Assembly: GCA_000512085.1 (NCBI GenBank)
Contig: ASPP01004160.1
Coordinates: 1-26,072, forward strand
Origin: Reticulomyxa filosa
Taxonomy: Eukaryota; Foraminifera; Reticulomyxidae
Direction of reading: 5' to 3'
DNA: 26,072 nt
How positions within the stretch are numbered: position 1 is the stretch's first letter; each line of letters starts with the position of its first letter. The position numbers and the translations under genes are program-made. The notes under the pieces were generated by a model. That model saw only the letters and a list, made by a program, of their open reading frames with translations. It did not search any database and was not told the origin of the DNA. Positions 1-11,981 of the stretch are shown here, piece by piece.

Positions 1-206
1 TATAAAAAAGTTCTCATCATACAAATACTCTGGAAATACTGCTCGGATATCGTTGTACACGCCGTTCAAAGCGCCTTGAGAAGCGTTTGGACATACGACT
101 TTTAGTTTCCTTTTGGTCACCTCATCTTTTTTATTCGTGAAAGTTGCTATTACCTTTGAAATTGACGTCATTAACAAGAAAAAAGTGTGTTTATGGTCTA
201 CAAAAA
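1..206 (-). CDS. Partial open segment at the left edge, possibly a SecA-like exon or an unrelated gene
   Basis: On the minus strand the frame is open from about 206 to the window edge. It opens after a plausible acceptor (TTAAG at about 207-211) and reads roughly 68 residues, including KVVCPNASQGALNGVYNDIR and a methionine encoded at 168-170. It is free of stops, has normal codon use and lies on the strand of the SecA-like relic immediately upstream. It may therefore be a downstream exon of that gene. Between 207 and 584 there is no convincing coding. I do not recognise a domain in it, and the 3' end lies outside the window. Confidence 0.4.
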
Positions 207-584
207 CTTAACTTAAAAGGTCTTCACACGAAAAATATAGAGCCAAAATGATTTAGTCGGTATGGAAAGATTGTCACTTGCACTAAATGTAATACGAATA
301 GTTATTCATCAAATAGAAAGACAGTTGATCACAAAGAAAAATAAAAGCATACAGAAAAGTTGAAAACAAGTTTTAGATGTTCCAAAGTCACTTGGATCTT
401 GTTCACAATCAGTAAGGCATTGTTTTACAATCTTTACAAGAGATTTATAAAAAGTAAACGAATAACAATGTGTTATTGTTTTTGTTTGTAAATTCATTAC
501 AAACAAAAAAGCAAAAAGCGATTGCAACGAATTGAATCAAAATGTTTCATAGAACTGACTTGAATTTCATTTCATTGCTCTAAA

Positions 585-3500
585 TTAAACGTCAAACGTG
601 TGACTTAGAAGCAAATTTAGCTCTGTCAACATATCTTTAATCGCTTCATCCAACAATAAATCTCATTCTTTCAATACATTACAACATGCCTTGTATTCAT
701 TGGATTATTTTGCATCTTTCAATTGCAAAAATGGGCTTTTATTATTCCAAATGAAGTCAATAAGTTTGGTGATGTGTCATGCCTCAATATAGCTGCAGGT
801 AAATAGCAGCTTCCATAAAAATCTTTGTTGAAAAATACATCGATTTCATCAATTAAAAGTATCTTTGAACAAATGATCCGCTCAACTTCATTAGATTTTT
901 TTTCTTCGTCATTATCTGGAAGGATTAAAGTTTGCGCACATTACCTCCTTCATTGATAATCCTTTCACAAGTCTTGTTGAATGTGCCATAATGAATATGA
1001 ACAATTACGCCTAAGATATTAAATAATTGCTCAAAGCTTTTGAAGTCTCTGCTGCTCAAGTATTCACTGTATGAAGCACAGCTCACATCAAAGCCGAATA
1101 ATGCTAAAACACAATAAGTGACTGCCAAGGTCACTGACTTCCCTTCTCCTGTTCCGATTTGAATTAAGTGATTTGTCAATCCAGTTTTTTCTCTTCAATA
1201 CCCAACATACGGAATATGGAAATCACTTGAGTTGGGTGTGGTTGTACTAAATAAGAATTTTGATCTCCAACACTTGTGCATCGTGATAGTATTGTACGTG
1301 TTGTTCACATCTCCGTTTCTTGCTTGACACTACGAGCACACATTCTTGCATTATTTGCAAATACACTGAGCTGTTTCGGGTCATTTTTGACTTTGGTCAA
1401 GTTGCTTTGCACAAGTTGGCGATATTTTGTATTAAATTTATCGTACATTTCTTTCAATTTCGATGTATCTATTGGATCACCTTTTGCTCTTATCTTTTCT
1501 AAAACATAGTCAATTCCATGTGCTTTAGTTTTATAATTAAACAACGCAACAGAGAATCCTTTGAACACACTATGTTCCGCGACAATGGTTCCACCCATCC
1601 CGGTAGGATCTTCTTCTAATTGTGTTGCCAATATTGCAATACTAACACCTCTATTACTCTTTTCCTGTCATTAATAGCTCATCGATACGTTTGTTGATGG
1701 TATCTTTAAAGTCGAAAAGATGCATGGAATGGTCTTTATTTCCACTAAGCGAGGTATTAGGATTTTTGGCTGTAAGTCATCAATTGCCTCTTTTTCCAAT
1801 TGCTTAACTTGTTTGTTCACTGTGGAATCAATAGCTCCAATTTGGGACTTTGCAGTGGTTGAAAAGACGGAATGTTTTTGCATGGAAAAAAAACACTTAT
1901 AGTAATGATTAGACGATTACAATTGGAAGCAGACCATTTTTCATTACGTTCCATTCTCTTAACAGCTTCCTGTATTTTGCTTTCCAATTGTTTTGAACAC
2001 TGTTTAAGTTTATCAACGCTTGTGACATGAGTTTTGCATTGAGACATTTGCTGCATAAATTCGAGTTTGTCTTTCAAGTTTTGGAAAAATCGATCTCTTT
2101 CCGCATCACTTGCCTTGATTGTCTTTTCATTAATAATCCCTTCCTTGATTGTCTCTTGTACCATCTTTTCCAATTGGCTGTCAAGAGTACGTTTGGCTTC
2201 CGAATATGTCCGTAGATTTGAGGAAGCGTTGGAGTCTTCAGGAATACCACAAGATACCTTTTTTTGCCTAAATAGTTTCAATTTTTGCAAGAAAAGGCTA
2301 TCATCACCAATGGTTTTCATGGTGTCCAAAATCTTTTGTAAATCTAGTGAATTTCTTCGATCAAAATGGTCTTGAATTTATTTTGCAATGATATAAAACA
2401 ATTGGAAGATTTCCTATCCGATTTCTTGATTTTCTCTTCAAAACCACTTGACATTAATTCACTTGCTTTATCTTTCAAATCCGCCTTCAGATCCATGCAT
2501 CGACTTGCAAAATGTAATGCCTTTTCTGTCAACTCCATGGTATTGGGATTACTTCCAATCTCACAACGACCCAATGCAGTCAAGCTCGCTATTGTTTGTT
2601 GTTGGCACTTTTCGAAATGATTTGTGCAGATCTGAAATGATTCTCGAGATCGAGTATTTCAAGTTTATTTTCAAATTTTCTGATGCCCCAGTGATGTCTC
2701 CGTCGACCCACTTTTGGTCCATGCCTAAAGTAATGTCTCGAGCCATTGTGGTAACTTTTGTTCAACCATCTTTTTTTGATTGGTTGTGCACTGATCCAAA
2801 AATTGATTAATATCACTCACATTTTTAGTATTGAGTACTTCAGCAACTGCGCCTGCGGCATTGCCCATTTCATTCAAGACATCTTTTTCGCCCTGCTTGA
2901 TCTCTTCGTCAAGCACGTTTTTCATATGGTCAGGTAAGACCATCAATACTACTCTGCAAAGTCGGATACAAGAAGTAATTTTCCATGGCCGCGAATTGCC
3001 CACTTTTTTCTGGGCTTCAAGTAATTGATCCCTAATTTTTTTGATTATATCATTTTCAATTTCTCTCCATGTACCTTCGTGGATTGCATCCGTGCTCATC
3101 ACTGTGCTAAGTTTGGTATAAATTTCTCTAAGTGGGAACAAAAAATAGGGATTAAATATACATCCAGTCAATTGGATATTTTTGTATTCATTAACAATTT
3201 TTTTCAATGGTTTTCCTGAGTTTATCTGCTCGACCCATGATTGTTCCTGCTTTTTCTTTTCCATTTCTTTCTTGTCCTTTCTTATTTCTGTCATTATCAT
3301 CCAAAGGAATAGGTTCACCATAGCCGTCCAAGATGTCCACCACCCTTCGAATCAACGTAATTTTCTTTTCCCCCTCCGAAAAATTCAATGCATCAAATGT
3401 GTTCAATGCCACTTCTATCCATCTTCTGATATGAATTGAATAACAAATTGTTGTGCAGTTTTTATAGTTCTAAGTTATCCACAAATTCGATAACTTTGTT

Positions 3501-4054
3501 TATGTCGACGTCATTCTCTCCAAGAAACAGCACTTTTCTTAATGTGCCTTTGACCAAGTTATTCAAAAGTCGTGATAAAGAGGTGATAATATTATTGAAT
3601 GCTCTTTTCACATTTGGATCTTCAATATTTTGTTGAATACGACTCATATCCGAAGCAACCGCAGCACATTGATTCCTTTCGATTGCTTCCAATACTGGCT
3701 TGATGTCAATCACATTGTCGTAGATTTTTATTTGATACTTTAAAAACAGCTCACGAATTTACAATTGGGTTGAGCAAAGTCATCTAATGCACTCAATGCT
3801 CTGGCGATTGTGATTTTTCTTTTCAATGGCTTAGTGCTTGTCTCCACGGCTGCTAATTTCATCATTTCATCGTGAAGATTCAAATAAGTCTGTTTTAATC
3901 GTTTGTCAAATTGTTCAATTATATCTTGTGGAAAGTATGTAAATATTGTCGGATAATCTTTTTGTAATTTTTTTACTTCAGTAAATCGATTGAAAATACT
4001 TTAGACTTTTTCAATCATGTCTATGCCGTCGTCTTTTTCTTTCGTTGTTGTCAC
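585..4054 (-). pseudogene. Decayed gene for a large SecA-like ATPase (DEAD-type motor core behind a long helical N-terminal region)
   Basis: Minus-strand reading frames succeed one another with little gap but keep changing phase. Together they cover about 1,100 residues. The first three quarters (4054-1300) are Lys/Glu-rich and helical, without a named domain. The last part is a SecA-type ATPase core: the Q-motif-like HPTQVISIFRMLG (about 1200-1240), Walker A IGTGEGKS (about 1140-1165), the SecA-like YLSSRDFKSFEQLFNILG (about 1010-1065) and Walker B LLIDEIDVFF (about 830-870). Bacterial SecA has TGEGKT and a DExD box in the same order. In-frame stops lie at 4001-4003 and 1305-1307. Frame changes fall near 3750, 3460, 3425, 3280, 2745, 2605, 2360, 1890, 1715, 1665, 1188 and 945. 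Most have no GT/AG pair that could make them introns. SecA-like giants are known from ciliates and other protists; their function is unclear. Indel-rich sequence is the alternative, but neighbouring genes read cleanly. Confidence 0.72.
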
Positions 4055-4379
4055 TTAACTGTGTTTGATAGATCCCCACGAAATCCAACTTCGCACAATC
4101 ACAAAATTGAACATGAAAGAAGCCCACAAAAGACAATATAGAAATTGAGGCCATATTAAAAAAATCCACAGTCTTTTTAAAACTTGAACTTTTGCAAGGT
4201 ATATTTTTTGTTTGCAAACGTAAATTGAGAACGAGAGCCTAAATTTGTCAGTTGTTGATTTAAATATTATATTGTGCAAATACAGACCAGATGTATTTTT
4301 ATTGTAGTTTAATAAAACTTAGCAGCACGACTTTTGAAAACAGTTTTTTTCAAAAATTCCCATCTGAAAAATATTAACA
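4055..4379. other. Divergent intergenic spacer
   Basis: This AT-rich spacer lies between the 5' side of the SecA-like relic (minus) and the PH/kinase gene (plus). It should hold the promoter of the latter and the former promoter of the relic. I see no recognisable element; short minus-strand open frames here look like chance. Confidence 0.5.
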
Positions 4380-7300
4380 ATGGGCACTACAGATTCGCAA
4401 CCAAGCACGCCCCAAACAGTATCAGAGAGTCCTTCAACAGTATTTTCGTCAAGTACATCAGGTTTCCCATTGATAAACCTGTCAAAAAGCAGTAGCAATC
4501 CAACAGCGCAGACGAAGCAGAAACGGAAAGAAGACGCAAGCAATACTAAACAAAAGAAGATGAGTGGAAAGACATCAATGGAATGGAGAACACAAACAAA
4601 GAAATCCTTTGCATTACAAGTGAAAGTAGACGAAGATATAATTCGTCAGGGAATGTTGAAGAAGCAAGGAAAGCATAAAAAGACGATGCGAAAATACTAC
4701 TGTGTATTATTAGCAACAGGGACGTTAGTATTTCGTCATCCGAAAACATTTGAAGAATTGCGACGCGCGAAATTGTACAACTGTGTTAGTGTTAAATTGA
4801 CACCTAGCAACCAACCCTCCACGACCAAAGGGAATTCTGGTTACACCAAATTTCAAGTGATAACAACAAAAAGGACATGGGAATTCGAAGCTGAGACCGA
4901 AAATGACGCCAATCAATGGATTCTCGCGATTTCGGTTGGCGGCCTTTTTTTTTTTCTTTCGTACACATTTGTGATTCGTTCGTAATATGGAGTGACCACA
5001 ATTTATGAAATCAAAAAAAATAAAAATATTTTTTTTAAGAGATGTGATCACTTTTTTGATTGGTTGCAAATTGATAAATGGGGTTGTTTCTTTTTAATAG
5101 ACGTTCAAACAAACCGGAAGTGTATCTCCTCGCAACCCAAAACTCACGGAACAGTCTTCAATCAATAATAACAAAGCTCTGGTCAGTGATGGGGTTGTGT
5201 CAAAGGGTCCTCCCGATATAGTTCGTAACACCGACAACGAGAAGAGCTTAGCAATGGCGTCAGACAAAAAGCAGTCATCGTCACGTCAACGCACCGAGGG
5301 CAATGATTCTGCAGATATTGTAGTGAATAAACCCTGGGGAGTGGTTGTGAGCACGAGGGTTTGGAATGAAAGCAGTCTTGCCAATGAACGGAAGGCGCGA
5401 CACGAACATGACAATAGTAATGAGAACGACAATGACGACACAAATGAACAACACTTTTGGACTGCAAACAGCCATTTGAAAAACGAGAGCCAAGGCCAAA
5501 AGCCAATGTTGTCACCGAGACAACGCATGAAACATCGCATTCGAAAACGCACCACCAACGATGGCGGCAAGTCTTCCAAACTTTCCACCATCACCGCCGA
5601 ATATTCGGAAATGATGGCAGAAGCTGACACGGACGATTCTTTAATCAGACAAAACAGTCGCGATGTTTCCACTTCGAGTAAGCTGCTTCGTGAAAAGCGT
5701 AGCAGTCGACACATCATTTCATCGTCTGTGCAAGGAGGAGACGATCACTTTTCTCAAATGAGTGATCGAAAGAGATATACCAAAGTATATTTTATAAACT
5801 TATACATATATATATATTTTTTTTTTTTGCAAAGGTAATAAACAAATAGATTAAATGTACATTTACACTGTGCACTACAAATAAAAGGGCTCATTGTCAC
5901 GCGGAAGTAGAGGCTCCGCTCGTCATACGACCGATTGGAATGAGCCAATTTCATTTTCATCCTGGAAGCAGTCAATGAAAGTACTGTTGGACGAACAGAA
6001 TGCCGAAGGACCCTTGAACGACAAAGAAAAAAATTATTGACGAATTGTTCAATGACGAACAGAAATTGAAAACGGTGTTTTTGAAATTAACGGATGGAAA
6101 CAAATTTATGACGATGCAACAACTTGTGTCTTTGATTTCATTGATTCGACGGCGACGAGTTTTGTCATTGCACACATGCATTCCCATTATATCTTCTTTT
6201 TTTTTTTGTCTATCCCTTTTCAATTGGATCTGTGGATTATCCAATGTCAACATATCCATCACATAAATACAGTACGTGCATAATATATACGCATCTCCCG
6301 CAAAGCTTGCATGTGAGACTGCCTAAAATATATGTATATGTACATATATATGTATATATAGAAGGATATCCCTAACATGACGATGAAATTGCTGTCTCAG
6401 ACTGGCACATTGGTAGTACCAAGCAGCCGTGATCCCTCTCCATTGCCACAGCTGCACGTGCAAATAATGGACAATTACTCGGCAGGTCACGTTGTGTCAG
6501 ATAGTATGGTGTCGACGGGGACAGTGATAGAAAAGATAAGCACCGAGACTCCGACGGGAGACAACTCGCCACTGGCCACTCCAGACGACAATGCAGAATT
6601 TAATGCGGATCAGATGAAACTGCTGGCCGAAGAGCATGAAAAGGTGTTTGTGACGAAGCAGGCGCCTTTGAAAAAAGCGCATGCGACCACAAGTACCGCC
6701 AGCTCTAATGTAATCAGTGCGATACATGGGACTGTTTCCAGTACCACTCCTGGCGCCGGAGTGGCAGGCGGCAACTATCGTCGTCGCATCAGCGAAGCAA
6801 GTGACCGTTCGTCCGAATCAGTGTCTCGAACGGTGACATTGGAATTGTTCCCGACCTCTTCGAACACTGGGACATCCAGGGGAAACAGTGTGGCGTCCCT
6901 GTTGAGATCGATGCCGCCAAAGGGTCGCCATCCAACAAAAAAAAAGAGACCCAAGTCCAAGACTCCAAGAATCGATGCGGGCATTGGAATGGGCATGGGC
7001 ATTGGAGGCAAAAGTGGAAGCAACAAAAGCATGCTCATGGGCAGTGGCAGAGAAAATCTGACCAATGTCGCCATTCATTTGAAAAAGATGGAAAGTACCG
7101 GTAGCAATTCGTATATGGACGAAGAGGACGAAAGTCGCACTGTGATTGTTACGGGCGAAACGAGTGCGTATGACTCCTTAAAAGAAGTGCCGATGCTTCG
7201 AATGGACGATAATCTCACGAGTGACGAATTTGGGACTTTTGAGCAGATTCGCGAACATAGTGAATATGAATACGAATACGAATATCAGGACAGAACGGCT

Positions 7301-9094
7301 CCTCTTTCGACTACCAGCAAAGCGGACGAAGGACCCAAATTGCTGTCGCATGGTGCCGACACCCATGTTGTTGCTGAACCTTCGTCTTATGACTACTCGC
7401 AAAAGAAACCTGGTCTTGTCAGTGAATGGAGTCAGTCCAGACAAAAGGACAAGCACGACTACGTTACCAATGGTGACAAAGGCGCAGATGACACCGAAGA
7501 CGATTTGAACTATGACGAGTTTCAAGACCAAATGAAGCAAATACAGACTGCAGTTTTTGCAATCCCTCTTTTTTTTTTTTTTTTTTTTTATATTAAAAAA
7601 TGCTATATATGTATACATATATACTCCTCTCTCTTTCTCTTCGATCTTCTCTGCTCCCACTTCTTCATCCAAATTTCACAATAGAATACAGTGTCCAAGT
7701 CCGCCAAAATTCGAATCGAAATCCCAGAAAATGCGGCTGGAGAACTCTTGGGAAATTTTATCGCTTCGCAAATTGGCATCTGCGTTCCATCTGCCGATGT
7801 GATTACATCCAAAGACTCGGATCGCGCGTTCCATTTGTTAAGCGAATACGGGTACGGCGATGAGTACAAAAACGCGGGAACTCCTCCCACCATACTTGTG
7901 TTTGAAGAGTTGGAAGGAATGGGCATCAACACATTGCAAGTGGCAGCCGAAACCATCCAACGCGAAAGGTATTTGATTCGAAATGTCGTTCGCAAAATCA
8001 TGGGCAAAAAATTCCCACAAAAACTGGGCAAACATTGCAAAGCTCTTTTAAGGGACGCCGGATTCATCTTTGCTTTGGATGTTGCGTTGTGCAATCCGAC
8101 TCGATTTCCTGTTGACGAACCATTTGAAGGCGTTGATGCGCCTGGTTAATTATTTTGATGCAAATGCAATATTTTTTTTTTTTTTACAATAAAACAATAA
8201 AACAATAATATGCGCTGGTATGTGTACATTTCATATGATGAAAAAAGAACTGTTGTGGGTCGGCAAAGATGAAGAAGGCGATTACTCGTTGTATTCAATA
8301 GAGAATCCATTATTTGGTCCGGACAAACTTTCCTTCATTAATAAATCAGGCCACTATGCTCATTTAGAACGCTTGTCAACTTTTTTTAGAGCCGTCAACT
8401 CTTATTATCGCTTCGTTCATCAAGCTCAATTCCAAAAAGACGTCCCTGCAAGTGTCACCATCGTCAACAACAGCTTAATGCAAGAGACGATCAACAAGTC
8501 CATTAAAATAGTTGCCGAATTGTTGTATAATAATATGTGCTCGATTTACGAATTGGAACAAAAAAACTCCACGAACAAAACAATTCACAAAGAAAAAGCC
8601 ATTTCGTTATTCATGCCATTCATCGTTGAAGGTATATTTATGTTGAGATATAAACATATGTATATATACTTATTTCTATATTTAGATTAATTTGCGTTTG
8701 TAGTGGATGTCGGTATGCAAAAACATACACACAAATAGGGTTTTTAATTGGTTTGCTCGAATTAAGTGACTTGAATATGGATGATTTAATAAATGTCAGT
8801 GATGACATCAAATCTTTGGATAATCGAATGAGTGGGATTGAATATTTGGACATGGAATATTTAAAAACTTTTTTACAAATTTGTCGCAAATTTGTTCCCG
8901 AAATCAAGCTTGTCGAAGAAAAAGAGGAAGCTGAAGAAACAGAAAGTAACAGCAACAGTGAGAATGACAGTGCAGACGAAGAACAAGATTTTGAAGAGGA
9001 ATCAAGCAAAAGCGCTTCTCCAAGTATGAGTGAAGACGAAGAAGCGTTGTTAATGATGAAACTACAATGCATGTTTCCAGAGGCAGAAAATTGA
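4380..9094 (+). CDS. PH-domain protein with a C-terminal actin-fragmin-kinase-like domain
   Basis: Likely exons are 4380-4934, 5101-5784, 5888-5980, 6063-6125, 6362-7552, 7685-8144, 8248-8631 and 8739-9094, giving about 1,261 aa. Phases agree at every junction. A PH domain occupies about residues 95-190: it starts RQGMLKKQGKHKKTMRKYYC and closes with the invariant Trp in NDANQWILAIS. PH domains bind phosphoinositides or proteins. The middle (about 190-860) is low-complexity, Ser/Thr-rich and basic, with a GAATAC-type repeat giving EYEYEYEY (7259-7285). The last 400 residues resemble an atypical kinase of the actin-fragmin kinase type: a Lys-containing VSKSAKIRIEIP start, ILVFEELEG as hinge, DVALCNPTRFP in place of the DxxxNNxDRxP loop, and YSIENPLFG in place of an IDN metal site. 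It ends in an acidic Glu/Ser tail and TGA. Exons 3-4 are uncertain. The PH call is firm, the kinase call tentative. Confidence 0.7.
7259..7285 (+). repeat. GAATAY hexamer repeat in coding sequence (EYEYEYEY)
   Basis: Four near-perfect copies of GAATAY code for alternating Glu-Tyr in the low-complexity middle of the PH/kinase protein. The repeat is in frame and probably length-variable. Confidence 0.8.
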
Positions 9095-9636
9095 TCTTTG
9101 TGTCATTTATATATTTGTTTTTGTTTTTTAAGATTTGACGCCTGCTGTCTTTTGTGGTTGGTATTGGCAATGTGATTTTTGTTTTTCATAACTTTTTTTT
9201 ACATATTTGGAATAACCACCGTAACTTCATCAATAAACATCTCATAGATATCACAAAAATTACGCTGATTCGCAAACTTTTGCATGAAGCGTAGTTCCGT
9301 AAAAGAAAATCTTTAGCAAATTTTTTCATTGGATGTTGGATTTGTTTAGGTTGTTTCTAAAATTTGGAGATGAAGATTGAAACGACATTTTCGCGACTGA
9401 AACAACAAGATACCACAAACTACAAAAAAAATTGGGGGAAAATTGTAAGATTAAATACAGAGATATGATTTCACCACTAGACTCTGACGGTGAATAAGAC
9501 ATTACCCTATGTGCAAAAAAAAAGCGAGAATTGGAGAGGGGAGAGCAATAGATAAAAATGTAAGATTAATGTTTGACACGTGTTGAGAACAGACGAAGTG
9601 GACCAGTTTGGCAAAAAGTCATTTGGAATTGCAACG
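9095..9636. other. Intergenic region: 3' flank of the PH/kinase gene and promoter side of the transporter gene
   Basis: No gene is visible. A polyadenylation-type AATAAA lies at 9232-9237, about 140 nt after the stop of the upstream gene. The rest is AT-rich with short poly-A and poly-T runs. An open frame runs into the transporter from 9580, but it has no ATG before 9637. Confidence 0.5.
9232..9237 (+). terminator. Candidate poly(A) signal AATAAA
   Basis: A canonical AATAAA hexamer lies 138 nt downstream of the TGA that closes the PH/kinase gene. Position and sequence fit a eukaryotic polyadenylation signal; it is otherwise untested. Confidence 0.4.
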
Positions 9637-11981
9637 ATGGATGTAGTCGAAAGTCTTCGCGACAATAATAACATAAACAATGGGAACAACGACGTCATTC
9701 CTCCACTGAAGCGAAAAAAGAAAAAGCGTAAAAGTGTAAAAAATGTGGGAGTGAACGAGGTAAACGATCAGCAAATGTCATTGTTAGTAGACGATCATTT
9801 GGACTCAAAAGTGAACGCAGAAGACAAAGTATTAAAAAAAAAGAAACGGAAGACACCAAAAAACAAGAAGCGCAGCAGTTACCAAAGGAGTCCTCTTTGA
9901 TGTCGTTGCTATCCCACCCACAGCTATTTTCGGATTGGCAAAGTCATGAGCCCCGACTGAAATGGTGTTACTTGTTTGCCTTTGTGGCCTCGATTGACAT
10001 AATGGTGAACATTCCAACACTGTACGATGCCTGCACTCACGCATCTCCCAACAATGAGTATCTGTACGCCGAGATATTTGCATGCTATGTCACCTTCCAA
10101 GTCATTGGATCGTTGCTGTTGGGCACATGGATGGACCGACGTCCGATCACAGATATCTTGTTGTTGTGTTCATTCATTTTGACCATTGGCAATTTTTGCT
10201 ACACCCATGGCGCCGCAAAACATAATGGGGTGCTTTTGCTCGTCGGCCGTGGACTATGCGGTTGGAGCGCTAGTGTTTTAGTCATTGGCTATGCTCACGT
10301 CACCCGATCTAGCACAAAACGCACTCGAGAAGAGCGAATTATTTGGTTCAAGTTCATTTCCAGTGTTGGTGCTATTGTTGGACCTTGTATGTATGTACGT
10401 ATTACTTTTTTTTTTTTTTTTTAAAATTGAGTGGCATATCATGTCGCACACGTGCGCGCGTGACATGTGTGCATGTACAAATTAATTCGTATATATTTTG
10501 TACACGTTACACTTGCACTTTCTGTGTGGTCACTAACGAGACATGTACATATATATATATATACTTTTTTACACATAATATATAAATAATATGTAAAGTA
10601 ATCGGGGTTTTATTGTCATCGATCGATGCGCAAAATACTATTGGGTGGGAGATATCGGATGACAATTCAGGATCTTTTGCAGTGGTATGAACCTGCGTAT
10701 ATCTTGTTCTTTTTTTTATTGTTGTTGTCAGTAATAAAATGCGACACGATGCACACATTACAACATACAAGATGTGCATAAGTGGGATATACTTCCTCTC
10801 TTTATCCACGTGGATGGTGCTGGACCATATGAAGAAAAGAAAACACGTACCCCGGGATATCGGGGATTTGTATGGCTCTCAAGAGTCCAAATGTTTCGTT
10901 ATCGCTTTTCTGTTGTTCTTGTGAATTTTACCACTCTTGTACGTTTTACTTTTTTTTTTTTTTTTTTTTTTGGAAAATGGCTGGAAACATGACATACTCC
11001 AAAGCTGTCCAATTCGACATTGAAGATGATATTGAGTCAGAGCATTCGTTTCGATGGGCTAGCGATCGGTTTTGTTCCAAACAAGCTCTATTGCTATGGT
11101 TTTGGTACACTACCATTGTTTTTTCATGTTAAATTAACCAAGCATTATTGTGCATTCTATACTGTGTGATGTTTATGCGCTTCCAACATATGCCAAGTAA
11201 CGACACTTTGATTTGCTTGTGTGTGTGTGTGTTGTGTGAACACAATTTTGATCAGTTTGGTCATTCGAAGCTGCCATTCTTCCAATTGGAGGGTCCAAAG
11301 GGTCGGACTGGAGCAAACGGGAATTGTATGGAATATTCACGTTCATTGGAGTAATTTATGTGCTATCTTTTTCATTCAACAAATGGTTAATGAATAAACT
11401 CCACATCACCAAAGAAAAACGAATCATTGGCTCGTTGCTTTTAATGACCGTTGGTTGCTTGTGGCTAACGCCATTTACCAATTCAATTGACATTTCTCCT
11501 TGGCAAGTCATCATTGCTTCTCCTTTTTTGACAAGCGGCTTTTGCGTTGCAACAATCCAAATCTCGTCCATGTATTGCAAGTTGGTTGGTCACACCGTTG
11601 GAGATTTAGGAGTTCGAATGTCCTGGTTTTTTGCCTTTGCTTCCTTCGGATTTTTGAGTGGTCCTGTTTATGGCTATTTGCTCATTCGTCATTTTGGCAC
11701 TGTCAACTTTGTTTCTCACACGTAATTTATTTATTTATTTTTGGATGATTTGTGCTCTTTTGATTATCCAATGTAAATGATTCACAGAGAGAGAATGTAA
11801 AACATAATATAGAAATGCCATGCTTTTGATGTTCGCGTCTCTAACGGCTCTTGCGTCAGTATCAACAAGTTTCGATGCCTCCAGCGCCTCTTCGTCAATT
11901 GCTAATCCAAATTCTGTCAATTTCGAAACTGTGACCAATCTGCAAACCATTAAAGGAAATGCGCTATCTGATCGCTTGTAA
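9637..11981 (+). CDS. Major facilitator superfamily transporter, 12 TM (MFSD8/CLN7-like flavour)
   Basis: Likely exons are 9637-9828, 9876-10386, 10599-10684, 10772-10920, 11037-11098, 11256-11721 and 11813-11981. They close in frame at about 544 aa, normal for the family. The N-terminal tail is Lys-rich and cytosolic. TM1-TM2 lead to the MFS motif-A loop GTWMDRRP. TM4 holds VGRGLCGWSASVLVIGYAHV followed by a basic TKRTREER loop, as in MFSD8-type carriers. TM5 is joined across an intron at VGP|LIGVLL. TM8 starts LYGIFTFIGVIYVLSF, TM10 is SPWQVIIASPFL, TM11 MSWFFAFASFGF and TM12 AMLLMFASLTALAS. The substrate cannot be told. The first ATG in frame is 9637. The small exon 11037-11098 is the weakest part. 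The 47-nt intron 9829-9875 could instead be a slip in the A9 run at 9834-9842. Confidence 0.75.
10543..10562. repeat. (TA)n microsatellite inside a transporter intron
   Basis: Short TA-rich repeat within intron 10387-10598. Similar TA tracts occur in other introns of the window (about 5805-5818, 6330-6360, 7603-7625 and 20365-20390) and seem a normal intron ingredient here. Confidence 0.6.

Noticed and set aside
585-4054. Programmed frameshifting in the SecA-like gene
   Set aside because: The breaks are too many, go in both directions and share no slippery motif. Two plain stops are also present, so decay is simpler.
4011-4279. Short minus-strand frames upstream of the SecA-like relic
   Set aside because: They are out of frame with the relic, share no motif with it and overlap one another. 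No support for an extra gene.
10922-10924. TGA read as an amino acid
   Set aside because: TGA ends the PH/kinase, SCC2 and anoctamin genes. Splicing at 10921 removes this one.
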